This document shows positions 1 through 7,214 of a stretch of 43,981 bases of DNA, piece after piece. Under the pieces are notes generated by a model. It saw nothing but the letters and a program-made list of their open reading frames with translations, made no database searches and was not told where the DNA came from. The DNA lies in NCBI GenBank assembly GCA_024400935.1, contig JAKSLZ010000016.1, positions 1 through 43,981 of the forward strand, in the 5' to 3' direction. Positions within the stretch are counted from its first letter, which is position 1, and each line of letters begins with the position of its first letter. The position numbers and the translations under genes were made by a program. The stretch comes from Muribaculaceae bacterium. GTDB taxonomy: Bacteria > Bacteroidota > Bacteroidia > Bacteroidales > Muribaculaceae.

Positions 1-383
1 AAGTACATCGAGCTGGGCATACTCGCCCAGGTCATGTTGGTACAGTTCTCAAAGGCATTGGCAGCAATCGATATGACGCCATACTTGATGTTTACTGACT
101 TGATATTGGTTTTGCCCTTGAATGCCGATGAAGTAATCTCATTGATATAGTAGACAGTGCTATTGTAAGTTACGTTTGTGGGGATGGCGAGTGCAAGGTC
201 AGATGTGCTTGAACCTGTTGAACTGAGGCCTGTAACATCTACTTTGGGGTAGGTATCGCTGTCGCCAGTGCTTGTCACGCGATAAGTGAGGTCTCCCACG
301 CTGAAGGTGGTACCCACCGCTGCCACTGCCCATGCCTGGACTGCGACAATTACCATTATAAGGCTAAAGAATAGTTTCTTCAT
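1..383 (-). CDS. BspA-like leucine-rich repeat surface protein, N-terminal part (runs off window)
   Basis: Reading the minus strand from an ATG at 381-383 gives 127 codons without a stop before the window edge, so only the N-terminus is present. It starts MKKLFFSLIMVIVAVQAWA, a clear signal peptide. It continues through a short extracellular segment into the motif ITSSAFKGKTNIKSVNI and a following NAFENCTNM block. These are typical of LRR_5 (BspA/Treponema pallidum) repeats of about 23 residues. Such proteins are generally exported and bind host or bacterial surfaces; the ligand here is unknown. A TATCTTTG promoter element lies about 48 nt upstream. The missing C-terminus would show how it is anchored. 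Confidence 0.8.
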   Translation of the reverse strand, partial: MKKLFFSLIMVIVAVQAWAVAAVGTTFSVGDLTYRVTSTGDSDTYPKVDVTGLSSTGSSTSDLALAIPTNVTYNSTVYYINEITSSAFKGKTNIKSVNIKYGVISIAANAFENCTNMTWASMPSSMY

Positions 384-430
384 ATAGTTATTATTTTATT
401 TGTTTCTGAAATGTATATTATTGCAATCTA

Positions 431-438
431 CAAAGATA
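431..438 (-). promoter_or_regulatory. -7 promoter element for the BspA-like gene
   Basis: The minus strand reads TATCTTTG, matching the Bacteroidetes -7 consensus TAnnTTTG, 48 nt upstream of the start codon at 383. I see no clear TTTG -33 box at the expected distance, so the call rests on the -7 element alone. Confidence 0.5.
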
Positions 439-532
439 ATCATTTTTGCGGAAAAACACGCTGAAAGATAGCAAAATAATAAAGAACTGAGCGCATAATT
501 CAAGTAAAATACTAGTGTGTCTTATAGTCTTA

Positions 533-585
533 TAGGACGAAGTCCGTTCTTAAAGCGAAGCGTTCTTATAGCCTGCCAAGCAGGC
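533..585. repeat. cluster of three small hairpins after the C10 peptidase gene
   Basis: Three tiny inverted repeats follow one another: GGAC-gaa-GTCC at 535-545, AAGC-gaa-GC(g)TT at 553-564 and GCCTGC-caa-GCAGGC at 571-585. They are separated by similar TTCTTATAG-like spacers. The cluster sits immediately after the stop codon of the minus-strand gene at 593, so it could act as a 3' stabiliser. There is no proper T-tract for a terminator. The mosaic look resembles the larger hairpin islands elsewhere in the window. Confidence 0.5.
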
Positions 586-592
586 GTCCTTA

Positions 593-2959
593 TCAGTATT
601 TCCCTAACACTACGTTGATGGTGATGTTGATGTCGCTCACGTCCACCTCGCCGTCTTCGTTAGTGTCGGCGCGGCCTTCATATACTTCTTCGGCAATGCG
701 CTTGAGTGTCACGTTGATGACGGCGTTGATGTCGCTGATGTCGACTGAATGGTTGGCATTGATGTCACCCGTCTGGAAGTCGCCCAGGACGGTGTAGTAG
801 CCCGTGGTCGCCAGCGGGGTGAGGATGCTGGCGTCATAGCAGTTGACGGTGACATAATACTGATGGCGTGCCGTGAGGTGCATGAAGTCGAAACGGAGAG
901 TTGTGTCCTGGCCTTGTGCGAGCATGACGGGATGCGCCACGGTGGCATGGAGGGCGCTGTTGAAGTAGTCGGCTCGGCGGTGGGCCTGTGCCACGATGAG
1001 GTCGCTGTAATCCTTATCGCCCAGGTTGCTCACACGGCATGTGATAGATAGCGTGCCGTTGTCGATGGAGTCGCCGGGCATCACGTTGAGCACCTGCACG
1101 TCGTGTGCCGACAGTGTGGCGGGAGCGGGAGTGACGATCTCTATTATAGTGTCGCACACCACGTTATTGCCCATGCGGTCGAGGGCAAGCCTGAGTGAAT
1201 GGGTTCCGGCACGACGCGGTGTGAAACGCAAGTTCACGCTTCCTGTTGCTCCGGACTGCAACTGGCATGGTGCCACGGCTGCAGTAGAGTCGCCCAGCAG
1301 CAGGTAGATGTAGGGCGAAGGGTTGTGGCCGGTGTTAGTGACTGTGGCAGTGGCTTCTATCTGTCGCCCTGCCTGCATCGTTCCGTTGAGGGTGAGGCCA
1401 CTGACCTTGAGCGACGGTGTGGCATTGTTGCCCATCGTCTCGAGGGTGAGTGTAGTGGGGGTGACAATGGCCCGCACGCTGTTGACGTGTGCTCCCAGGC
1501 AGTCGTGCCACTCGCCGGTGCCATGGACGCGGCTCACGGGACGTAGGGTATAAGTGCCAGCGGCGATGCTTGCGTCGAGTGGCAGCGGCCAGTCGCCAGT
1601 GGCACCATAGCCGGGTCTGAGCGTGGGCCAAGTGTGGTCGTAGAGTGTCTTGACAAAGCGGTTGTCGCTGTCATACAGGGCGATGCCTATGTCATAGCCG
1701 GTGGTATAGGACGTGTGGTTAGTGAAACGCCCGCTCATGGTCACGTCCTCAAAGGGCTGGCCGGCGTCATTGCGGGTGTAGACGGTGCGTGCCAGCGAGG
1801 TGTTGTAAAACGCCAGCCTGCCGTCGTTCTCATAGTGTGCTATGCTGTCATAGGGCTGTATTCCCGTCACCATGGCTGCGCCGGTGACATAGCCGTTGTC
1901 TTCGCCAGGAGTGGCGCAGGGGCCCGGTGTGGGAGGCAGCAGGTGGGTGAGGGCATAGTAGCCGTCGCACTGTCCGTCCCAGCCCCAGTTGATGTGGTAG
2001 AGGCCGTTGATGTCAATGCCGTCGCACACAAAGGCATGCCCCTCGCTCTCTAGACCTGCCGCACGGTAGATGACGGGGCGCTTGGCCATCAGTTCTGACA
2101 GGATGAGCTGAGACCACTCGTCGGCAGTGTAATACTCGCGGCGCACAAACTGCATCGTGGGCGCATATCCGAAGTGGGCGGTGAGTTCCTGCGGCAAGAT
2201 GGCTATTGACGCGCTGGAGTGCGTCAGGTCATAGTCGTTGTGCAGGGCATAGCCGCTGAAGAGCATCAGTCGTGCCACCATGGCTGCCTCAAGGGTGCTG
2301 TCGCTGCAGGTGTAGTCTCTGTCGATGTTTTTCCAAATGGGGAATTTCTCAAACTCGAGGTCGTGCATCGTTATGCCGTGGGTTGCCGATACATAACCGG
2401 GCACGTCCTCTTCCAGGTGAAGGGGACATCGGTGGTAGTACATCACCTGTGCCAGTGCTGTGGCGGCGCATCCGGTAGCAGTGCGCTTGCCGTTGACCTT
2501 GGGTGTGTAGTGGTAGAACGGAGCGCCTTGTCCCCAGTGGGTCTTGAGCAGGGGCGACACACGTGTGAGTGCTTGTGAGCCGGCGGGCATGATGGGCGCT
2601 ACATCACCCATGGAATGCACGCTGCGCTCATAGGACTCGAGCACCTCGGCCAGTGCAGGGGGGATGTTGTCGGTATTAAACGTGCCGCTGTCGCTGTAGC
2701 CCAGCACAGCGGGCAGGCGGTCGTCGCCGGCCGCTATTACATAGCATCCCCTGCCGTTAAAGATGTAATAGGCAGGGGTGGCGCTATGTTGTTGTGCGGG
2801 AGCTTTTGCCACCATTTTCATATCACTGTCCAGGACAATGCCCTGAGCCGATAGTGTGCGCTGAGCACATGTGAGGGCTTGTTGCCTTGTCACCGGAGCT
2901 GCAACGGCAACTATGCCGGCCAGGATGGTGAACAGTGATATGAAGTGGCGCAGTTTCAT
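593..2959 (-). CDS. secreted C10 (streptopain-type) cysteine peptidase with Spi prodomain and dockerin-like C-terminus
   Basis: The 788-residue protein begins with a signal peptide (residues 1-20). A Spi-type propeptide domain follows (about 22-115, including YYIFNGRGCYVIAAGDDR). The C10 catalytic domain spans about 135-360: the nucleophile is Cys164 in TGCAATALAQVM, the catalytic His308 lies in GHAFVCDG, and NWGW follows at 324-327. The middle consists of beta-rich, adhesin-like domains. Residues 731-788 carry two dockerin-type calcium loops (DINANHSVDISD and DTNEDGEVDVSD). C10 enzymes are extracellular proteases related to streptopain and prevotellain. The gene is second in an operon: its ATG is 7 nt past the stop of the paralogue at 2967. 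No cohesin partner is visible in the window. Family assignment is firm; the role of the dockerin is inferred. Confidence 0.88.
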   Translation of the reverse strand: MKLRHFISLFTILAGIVAVAAPVTRQQALTCAQRTLSAQGIVLDSDMKMVAKAPAQQHSATPAYYIFNGRGCYVIAAGDDRLPAVLGYSDSGTFNTDNIPPALAEVLESYERSVHSMGDVAPIMPAGSQALTRVSPLLKTHWGQGAPFYHYTPKVNGKRTATGCAATALAQVMYYHRCPLHLEEDVPGYVSATHGITMHDLEFEKFPIWKNIDRDYTCSDSTLEAAMVARLMLFSGYALHNDYDLTHSSASIAILPQELTAHFGYAPTMQFVRREYYTADEWSQLILSELMAKRPVIYRAAGLESEGHAFVCDGIDINGLYHINWGWDGQCDGYYALTHLLPPTPGPCATPGEDNGYVTGAAMVTGIQPYDSIAHYENDGRLAFYNTSLARTVYTRNDAGQPFEDVTMSGRFTNHTSYTTGYDIGIALYDSDNRFVKTLYDHTWPTLRPGYGATGDWPLPLDASIAAGTYTLRPVSRVHGTGEWHDCLGAHVNSVRAIVTPTTLTLETMGNNATPSLKVSGLTLNGTMQAGRQIEATATVTNTGHNPSPYIYLLLGDSTAAVAPCQLQSGATGSVNLRFTPRRAGTHSLRLALDRMGNNVVCDTIIEIVTPAPATLSAHDVQVLNVMPGDSIDNGTLSITCRVSNLGDKDYSDLIVAQAHRRADYFNSALHATVAHPVMLAQGQDTTLRFDFMHLTARHQYYVTVNCYDASILTPLATTGYYTVLGDFQTGDINANHSVDISDINAVINVTLKRIAEEVYEGRADTNEDGEVDVSDINITINVVLGKY

Positions 2960-2966
2960 CTATGAT

Positions 2967-5381
2967 TTAGAGATTATGGCTTAAATAGTGGACAATTTCG
3001 TTGATATCGGCAATGTCGGTCTCGCCATCACCGTTAACGTCGGTATTGCCACTAGTAAATGGCACGCCAGTAACCAGCATGTGCATGATGGTGTTGATGT
3101 CGGCCACGTCGACTGATCCGTCGCGGTTGACGTCATAGGGGTGATACTGCGGTTCCTGTGCCTTGCCCTTGATGGTGTAGAACGAGGTTCCGCTTACACG
3201 GGTGAGGGTGCTGTTGTTGTAGTAGCTGAATGTAGCGAAGTAAGACTCGTCGATGTCAAGGTTGGCAAACTCGGCATGGATGCGCTCAGTGGCTCCGCTT
3301 GCCAGTGTCACGGGTACAAACACGGTCTTGAAGAGGCTGCCCGAGTTGCCTGTGGTGTGGCGGTAGAGGCGCACCACAATGTAGTCGTTATAGGCATTGG
3401 CGCCGGTGTTGACGGCATTGATGTCGAGCGACAGTTTGTCGTCATTGATGTCGCTGGTGCCGCTCACCAGGTTGTCGATGCTGAGCGTGTTGAATGTGAC
3501 GGTGGTCGACACGGGGCTGGCGATAGACACGGTGCCGCTGTAGATGGGCTGGGTGCCGTCATCGCTGAGCGAGAGTGTGATGGTGTGGCTGCCTGCCGTT
3601 GAGGGAGTGAAGTGCATCAGCACCTCGCCAGTCTCGCCAGGCTTGATGTCGCACTGTGCCAGCGTTGCTACCTTGCCGTCTACTGCCAGGTAGATGTAGC
3701 TGAAGTCGCGCATACCGGTGTTAGTGAGTGTTGCCACTGTAGCGACGCTGCGTCCCTTCTGCAAAGTGCCCTGATAGCTCACGTTGTTGACGGTGTAGCT
3801 CTGTGCACCCGCGTTACCCATGGGAGTGAGGGTGAGCGTTGTGGCTGTGATGTCGGCCTTGATATAGCTTGTCTCGCCGCCGTTGCACACCTTCCAGTCA
3901 CCCACGTTGCCGGGACGGCATATTGCCTTGATATAATAAGTGCCCGATGCCACTGTGGTGGGGATAGTGAGTTTGCGGGCTGACGAAGAACCATAGTAAG
4001 GCATAAGGTTAGAGAAACGACTGCTATACAACGTGGTGATGAAGTTGCCGTCGAGGTCATACAGACCGTAGCCGAAGCCATAGGTCATCGTCTCGTTAGT
4101 ATAGTTCCAGAAACCGCCGCCCACGCTCACGCTGGTGAATGTGACTGATGCTGACGAACGTGTGTATTGGGTCTGTGTGAGAGACAGGTTAGTGTAAGTG
4201 AGGCACCTGCCTGCGTCGGCGTCATAGGTCTCGCCGGGATTGTTGGGCTGGATGCCCACCACGGCTGCCGAGCCGATGATGTAGCCGTCGTTGCTCACGA
4301 TGCTGCCGGTGCCCTGGTCGTTAGGGTTGAGGCGGGTGATGAGGAAGTAACCGTCACCGGTGCCTCCCCAGCCCCAGTTGAAGTGGAACAGTCCGTCAGC
4401 GTCGATACCGTCGCACACAAAGGCATGGCCGCCGCCGGTGAACGCGTTGCCGCGATACAAGATGGGGCGTCCTGCAGCCAGCTCGTCATAGAGGAGTTGG
4501 CTCCAGCCCTCGGTGGTGTAATTCTCGCGGTCGACATATCGTGCTGTGGGCGCATAGTCAAAATAATCAGCCAAGGCGCTTGCCGCGGTCATGGTCGATG
4601 CACCCGACTCGGGGCCGTAGTCCATTTCAAGCGACTGTCCCACATAGAGCATGAGAGTTGACACAGCGTCGGCTTCATCGCCTCTCTCGCTTGCGCTGTA
4701 GATGTTTTTTATCTTGTTCCAGTCGGGCCAAGCGCCGGCTTCGAGCTCGGGCATGTCCTTGTTAAGCGACTGTGATGTATATGCGGGGATGTTGTAAGTG
4801 ATGTGCTTGGGCCACTGGTAGTAGTTCATCACCTGGGCCATGGCAGTTGCCACACAGCCTGTAGCGCACAGGCTGCCGCTGGTGTTATAGGTGGGACACT
4901 TGAGGTTGTAGGGTTCGCTCTGGTTCCACCTGCTCTTGAGCAGGGGAGCGATGGGCGTGCGTGCCACGCTGCCGCTGGCCTGAGGTTCTAATGATGCGCT
5001 GTTGCTTGCAAGCATAGCCGCCTGAGCCGCATAGCACTCGAGCAGCTCTTTGAGTCCGTCAGGCATAGTGTTGGGGTCAAAGCGTCCGCTGTCGCTATAG
5101 CCCAGCACAGCGGGCATGCGGTCGTCACCGGCAATGACAACAAATGCACCGGGTGCATTGAATACATAGTAGGCCGGGGTGTTGGTTCCCTTGATGCGTT
5201 TGGGTGCCTTGGTGGCCATGGTGACCTGAGTCTCGCTGATGGCCTGATGCAGGGTTTGTGACATAAAGACTGCTGCGGTGCGTTGGGCTTGTTCGCTACC
5301 CACGGGCGCCGCATGGGCTGTGATGACGGCAATCATGGCCAGCATCACTGCAACTGTTCGGTTTAGGTTCATCATCATCAT
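2967..5381 (-). CDS. secreted C10 cysteine peptidase, paralogue, with Spi prodomain and dockerin-like C-terminus
   Basis: The open frame extends to 5504, but the first 41 residues do not look like a protein start. The run of ATGs at 5370-5381 precedes a good signal peptide (NLNRTVAVMLAMIAVITAHA), so I place the start at 5381, giving 804 residues. A Spi-like prodomain (YYVFNAPGAFVVIAGDDR) precedes the C10 domain. The catalytic Cys176 is in TGCVATAMAQVM and His319 in GGGHAFVCDGID, followed by NWGWGG. Residues 749-804 form a two-loop dockerin module (DVNRDGSVDVAD and DVNGDGETDIAD). It is the upstream gene of a tandem pair with the peptidase at 593; the intergenic gap is 7 nt, so they are surely cotranscribed. 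The exact start among four consecutive Met codons cannot be decided by eye. Confidence 0.87.
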   Translation of the reverse strand: MMMMNLNRTVAVMLAMIAVITAHAAPVGSEQAQRTAAVFMSQTLHQAISETQVTMATKAPKRIKGTNTPAYYVFNAPGAFVVIAGDDRMPAVLGYSDSGRFDPNTMPDGLKELLECYAAQAAMLASNSASLEPQASGSVARTPIAPLLKSRWNQSEPYNLKCPTYNTSGSLCATGCVATAMAQVMNYYQWPKHITYNIPAYTSQSLNKDMPELEAGAWPDWNKIKNIYSASERGDEADAVSTLMLYVGQSLEMDYGPESGASTMTAASALADYFDYAPTARYVDRENYTTEGWSQLLYDELAAGRPILYRGNAFTGGGHAFVCDGIDADGLFHFNWGWGGTGDGYFLITRLNPNDQGTGSIVSNDGYIIGSAAVVGIQPNNPGETYDADAGRCLTYTNLSLTQTQYTRSSASVTFTSVSVGGGFWNYTNETMTYGFGYGLYDLDGNFITTLYSSRFSNLMPYYGSSSARKLTIPTTVASGTYYIKAICRPGNVGDWKVCNGGETSYIKADITATTLTLTPMGNAGAQSYTVNNVSYQGTLQKGRSVATVATLTNTGMRDFSYIYLAVDGKVATLAQCDIKPGETGEVLMHFTPSTAGSHTITLSLSDDGTQPIYSGTVSIASPVSTTVTFNTLSIDNLVSGTSDINDDKLSLDINAVNTGANAYNDYIVVRLYRHTTGNSGSLFKTVFVPVTLASGATERIHAEFANLDIDESYFATFSYYNNSTLTRVSGTSFYTIKGKAQEPQYHPYDVNRDGSVDVADINTIMHMLVTGVPFTSGNTDVNGDGETDIADINEIVHYLSHNL

Positions 5382-5472
5382 GGTGGCGGTAGTTAAAAAG
5401 TTTATACTGAAGTGAAAATTTCGTGTAGTAATTCCGTAAAGGGGTTTTCTAATAATTATGGAGAAACCTATT

Positions 5473-5520
5473 AAAAAACGAAGTTCTAGACTATCTAGAC
5501 TCACCAGATAGTCTAGAACT
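5473..5520 (-). terminator. rho-independent terminator of ffh
   Basis: A perfect 15-bp stem is formed by 5482-5496 and 5506-5520 (arm AGTTCTAGACTATCT), with a 9-nt loop. On the minus strand it is followed by TTCGTTTTTT at 5481-5472. It lies 29 nt past the ffh stop codon and before the C10 peptidase operon. Confidence 0.88.
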
Positions 5521-5549
5521 GTGGTATCGTAGCTCTAGCTATTAGTTTT

Positions 5550-6878
5550 TTATCGACGTCCGCGCATCATCTTCAACGGATTCTTCATCGTGGACACAGC
5601 ATGCATCATCTTGCTCGTTTGTTCAAACTGCTTGAGCAAGCGGTTGACTTCTTGCAGGCTGGTACCGCTGCCCTTCGCTATTCGCTTGCGGCGGCTTCCG
5701 TCGATCTTGCGCGGATTTTGACGTTCATAAGGCGTCATGGAGTGGATTATCGCCTCAATGCTCTTGAAGGCGTTGTCGTCGATGTCGATGTCCTTGATGG
5801 CCTTGCCCACACCCGGAATCATCGAAGCCAGGTCCTTGAGGTTACCCATCTTCTTGATTTGACCTATCTGCTTGAGGAAGTCGTCAAAGTCAAACTGGTT
5901 CTTGGCCAGCTTCTTCTGGAGCTTGCGGGCCTCTTCCTCGTCATATTGCTGCTGCATGCGGGTAACGAACGACACGATGTCACCCATGCCCAGGATGCGG
6001 TCGGCCATACCGGCGGGACGGAACGGGTCGATGGCATCGAGCTTCTCGCCTATACCCACAAACTTGATGGGCTTGTTGACCACATAGCGCACTGAGAGGG
6101 CCGCACCACCGCGGGTGTCACCGTCGAGCTTGGTGAGGACCACACCGTCTATCTCGAGGCGCTCGTTGAAGATCTTGGCAGTGTTCACCGCCTCCTGACC
6201 TATCATGGCGTCGATCACGAGCAGTGTCTCGTTGGGGTTCACGGCGTCCTTGATGTTCTTGATCTGGACCATCAGTTCCTCGTCGATTGACTGGCGGCCG
6301 GCGGTATCGACGATTACCACGTCGTGACCTTCGGTCTTAGCCTGCTCAATGGCGTTGAGAGCCACCTGCACGGGGTCGGTTGCACCCAGTTCCATGTGGA
6401 TGGGCACACCGGCAGTCTCGGCCAGCACGCGCAGCTGCTCCATCGCAGCGGGGCGGAAGGTATCGCAGGCAGCAAGCAGGGGCTTGCGCTTCTGGTTCTT
6501 GAGCATCAGCGCCAGCTTACCGCTCATGGTGGTCTTACCGGCACCGTTGAGACCTGCCATCAGTATCACGGCAGGCTGTCCGGGCTTAGCGTCGATGTTG
6601 ATGCCCACAGCCTCGCCGCCCATCAGTTCGGCCAGCTCGTCGTGAACAATCTTAACCATCAGCTCGCTAGGCTTGAGGGCGTTGATAACGTTAGCGCCCA
6701 TGGCCTTAGCCTTAACCTTGTCAACAAATTGCTTTGCTACTTTATATTCAACGTCGGCGTCGATGAGTGCGCGGCGCACCTCCTTCAGTGTCTCGGCGAC
6801 ATTGATCTCTGTGATTTTTCCTTGACCCTTGAGCAGTTTAAACGACCTCTCAAGTTTCTCTGATAAATTGTCAAACAT
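5550..6878 (-). CDS. ffh: signal recognition particle GTPase Ffh (SRP54)
   Basis: The 442-residue protein has the usual length and order for Ffh: an N-terminal helical N domain (1-90), the GTPase G domain and a C-terminal M domain. The P-loop GLNGAGKTT starts at 109, DTAGR at 191-195 and TKLDGDTRGG at 249-258. The M domain carries the conserved SGSRRKRIAKGSG-type region (here DGSRRKRIAKGSGTS) that contacts SRP RNA. It delivers nascent secreted and membrane proteins to FtsY at the inner membrane. It is monocistronic, with its own promoter at 6937-6968 and terminator at 5473-5520. The start at 6878 is supported by the canonical MFDNLSEKLE N-terminus. Confidence 0.98.
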   Translation of the reverse strand: MFDNLSEKLERSFKLLKGQGKITEINVAETLKEVRRALIDADVEYKVAKQFVDKVKAKAMGANVINALKPSELMVKIVHDELAELMGGEAVGINIDAKPGQPAVILMAGLNGAGKTTMSGKLALMLKNQKRKPLLAACDTFRPAAMEQLRVLAETAGVPIHMELGATDPVQVALNAIEQAKTEGHDVVIVDTAGRQSIDEELMVQIKNIKDAVNPNETLLVIDAMIGQEAVNTAKIFNERLEIDGVVLTKLDGDTRGGAALSVRYVVNKPIKFVGIGEKLDAIDPFRPAGMADRILGMGDIVSFVTRMQQQYDEEEARKLQKKLAKNQFDFDDFLKQIGQIKKMGNLKDLASMIPGVGKAIKDIDIDDNAFKSIEAIIHSMTPYERQNPRKIDGSRRKRIAKGSGTSLQEVNRLLKQFEQTSKMMHAVSTMKNPLKMMRGRR

Positions 6879-6936
6879 ATCTTCTTATATACTTTATTGT
6901 CAGTTCTGATAGGGGCAATACCCCTAAATTATTTCG

Positions 6937-6968
6937 CAAAGATATATAAATTTATCCAAATTAACAAA
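6937..6968 (-). promoter_or_regulatory. ffh promoter
   Basis: The minus strand shows TTTG at 6968-6965, then a 20-nt spacer and TATCTTTG at 6944-6937. This matches the Bacteroidetes primary sigma pattern. The ffh start codon is 58 nt downstream. Confidence 0.72.
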
Positions 6969-6983
6969 TTTTTTATAAAAACT

Positions 6984-7144
6984 ATCCCCGCAGTAACGAT
7001 ACAGCATTACTCCTTTCTTGCATAATCCCCGCGCGGATCTCACGGATCTCATGGATAAATCATATGATTATTTATTTTTTCAGATTAAAATCGGTGAGAT
7101 CTGCGCGAGATAATCCCCCATTGGTGTATAGTTATATCCCCGCA
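6984..7144. mobile_element. MITE-like element, copy 1, with flanking 9-bp direct repeat
   Basis: The element body (6993-7135) begins GTAACGATACAGCATT and ends ATTGGTGTATAGTTAT, imperfect inverted ends. It is flanked by ATCCCCGCA at 6984-6992 and 7136-7144. Inside is the module TGCATAATCCCCGCGCGGAT followed by an AT-rich stretch around ATCATATGAT. The same module recurs nearly unchanged in the copy near 36.3 kb. No coding potential is seen. The right direct repeat forms part of the hairpin at 7138-7170, suggesting insertion beside the 3' end of the gene at 7215. This accounts for most of the 336-nt gap between ffh and that gene. Confidence 0.65.
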
Positions 7145-7170
7145 AATCTCGGTTAGGAGATTGTGCGGGG
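7138..7170 (-). terminator. hairpin downstream of the secreted protein gene at 7215
   Basis: CCCCGC-A-AATCTC (7138-7150) pairs with GAGATT-GT-GCGGGG (7157-7170) around a 6-nt loop. It follows the stop codon of the minus-strand gene by about 45 nt. There is no T-run on the minus strand, so it may stabilise the 3' end rather than terminate transcription. Confidence 0.4.
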
Positions 7171-7214
7171 ACAGTGTGTAGTTTGTTATGCCTCTGCGAG
7201 GCAGTGCTTGCGGT

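Noticed and set aside
5382-5504. N-terminal extension of the C10 peptidase frame by 41 residues
   Set aside because: It includes part of the ffh terminator stem and lacks a signal peptide at its start; the Met run at 5370-5381 precedes a good signal peptide.
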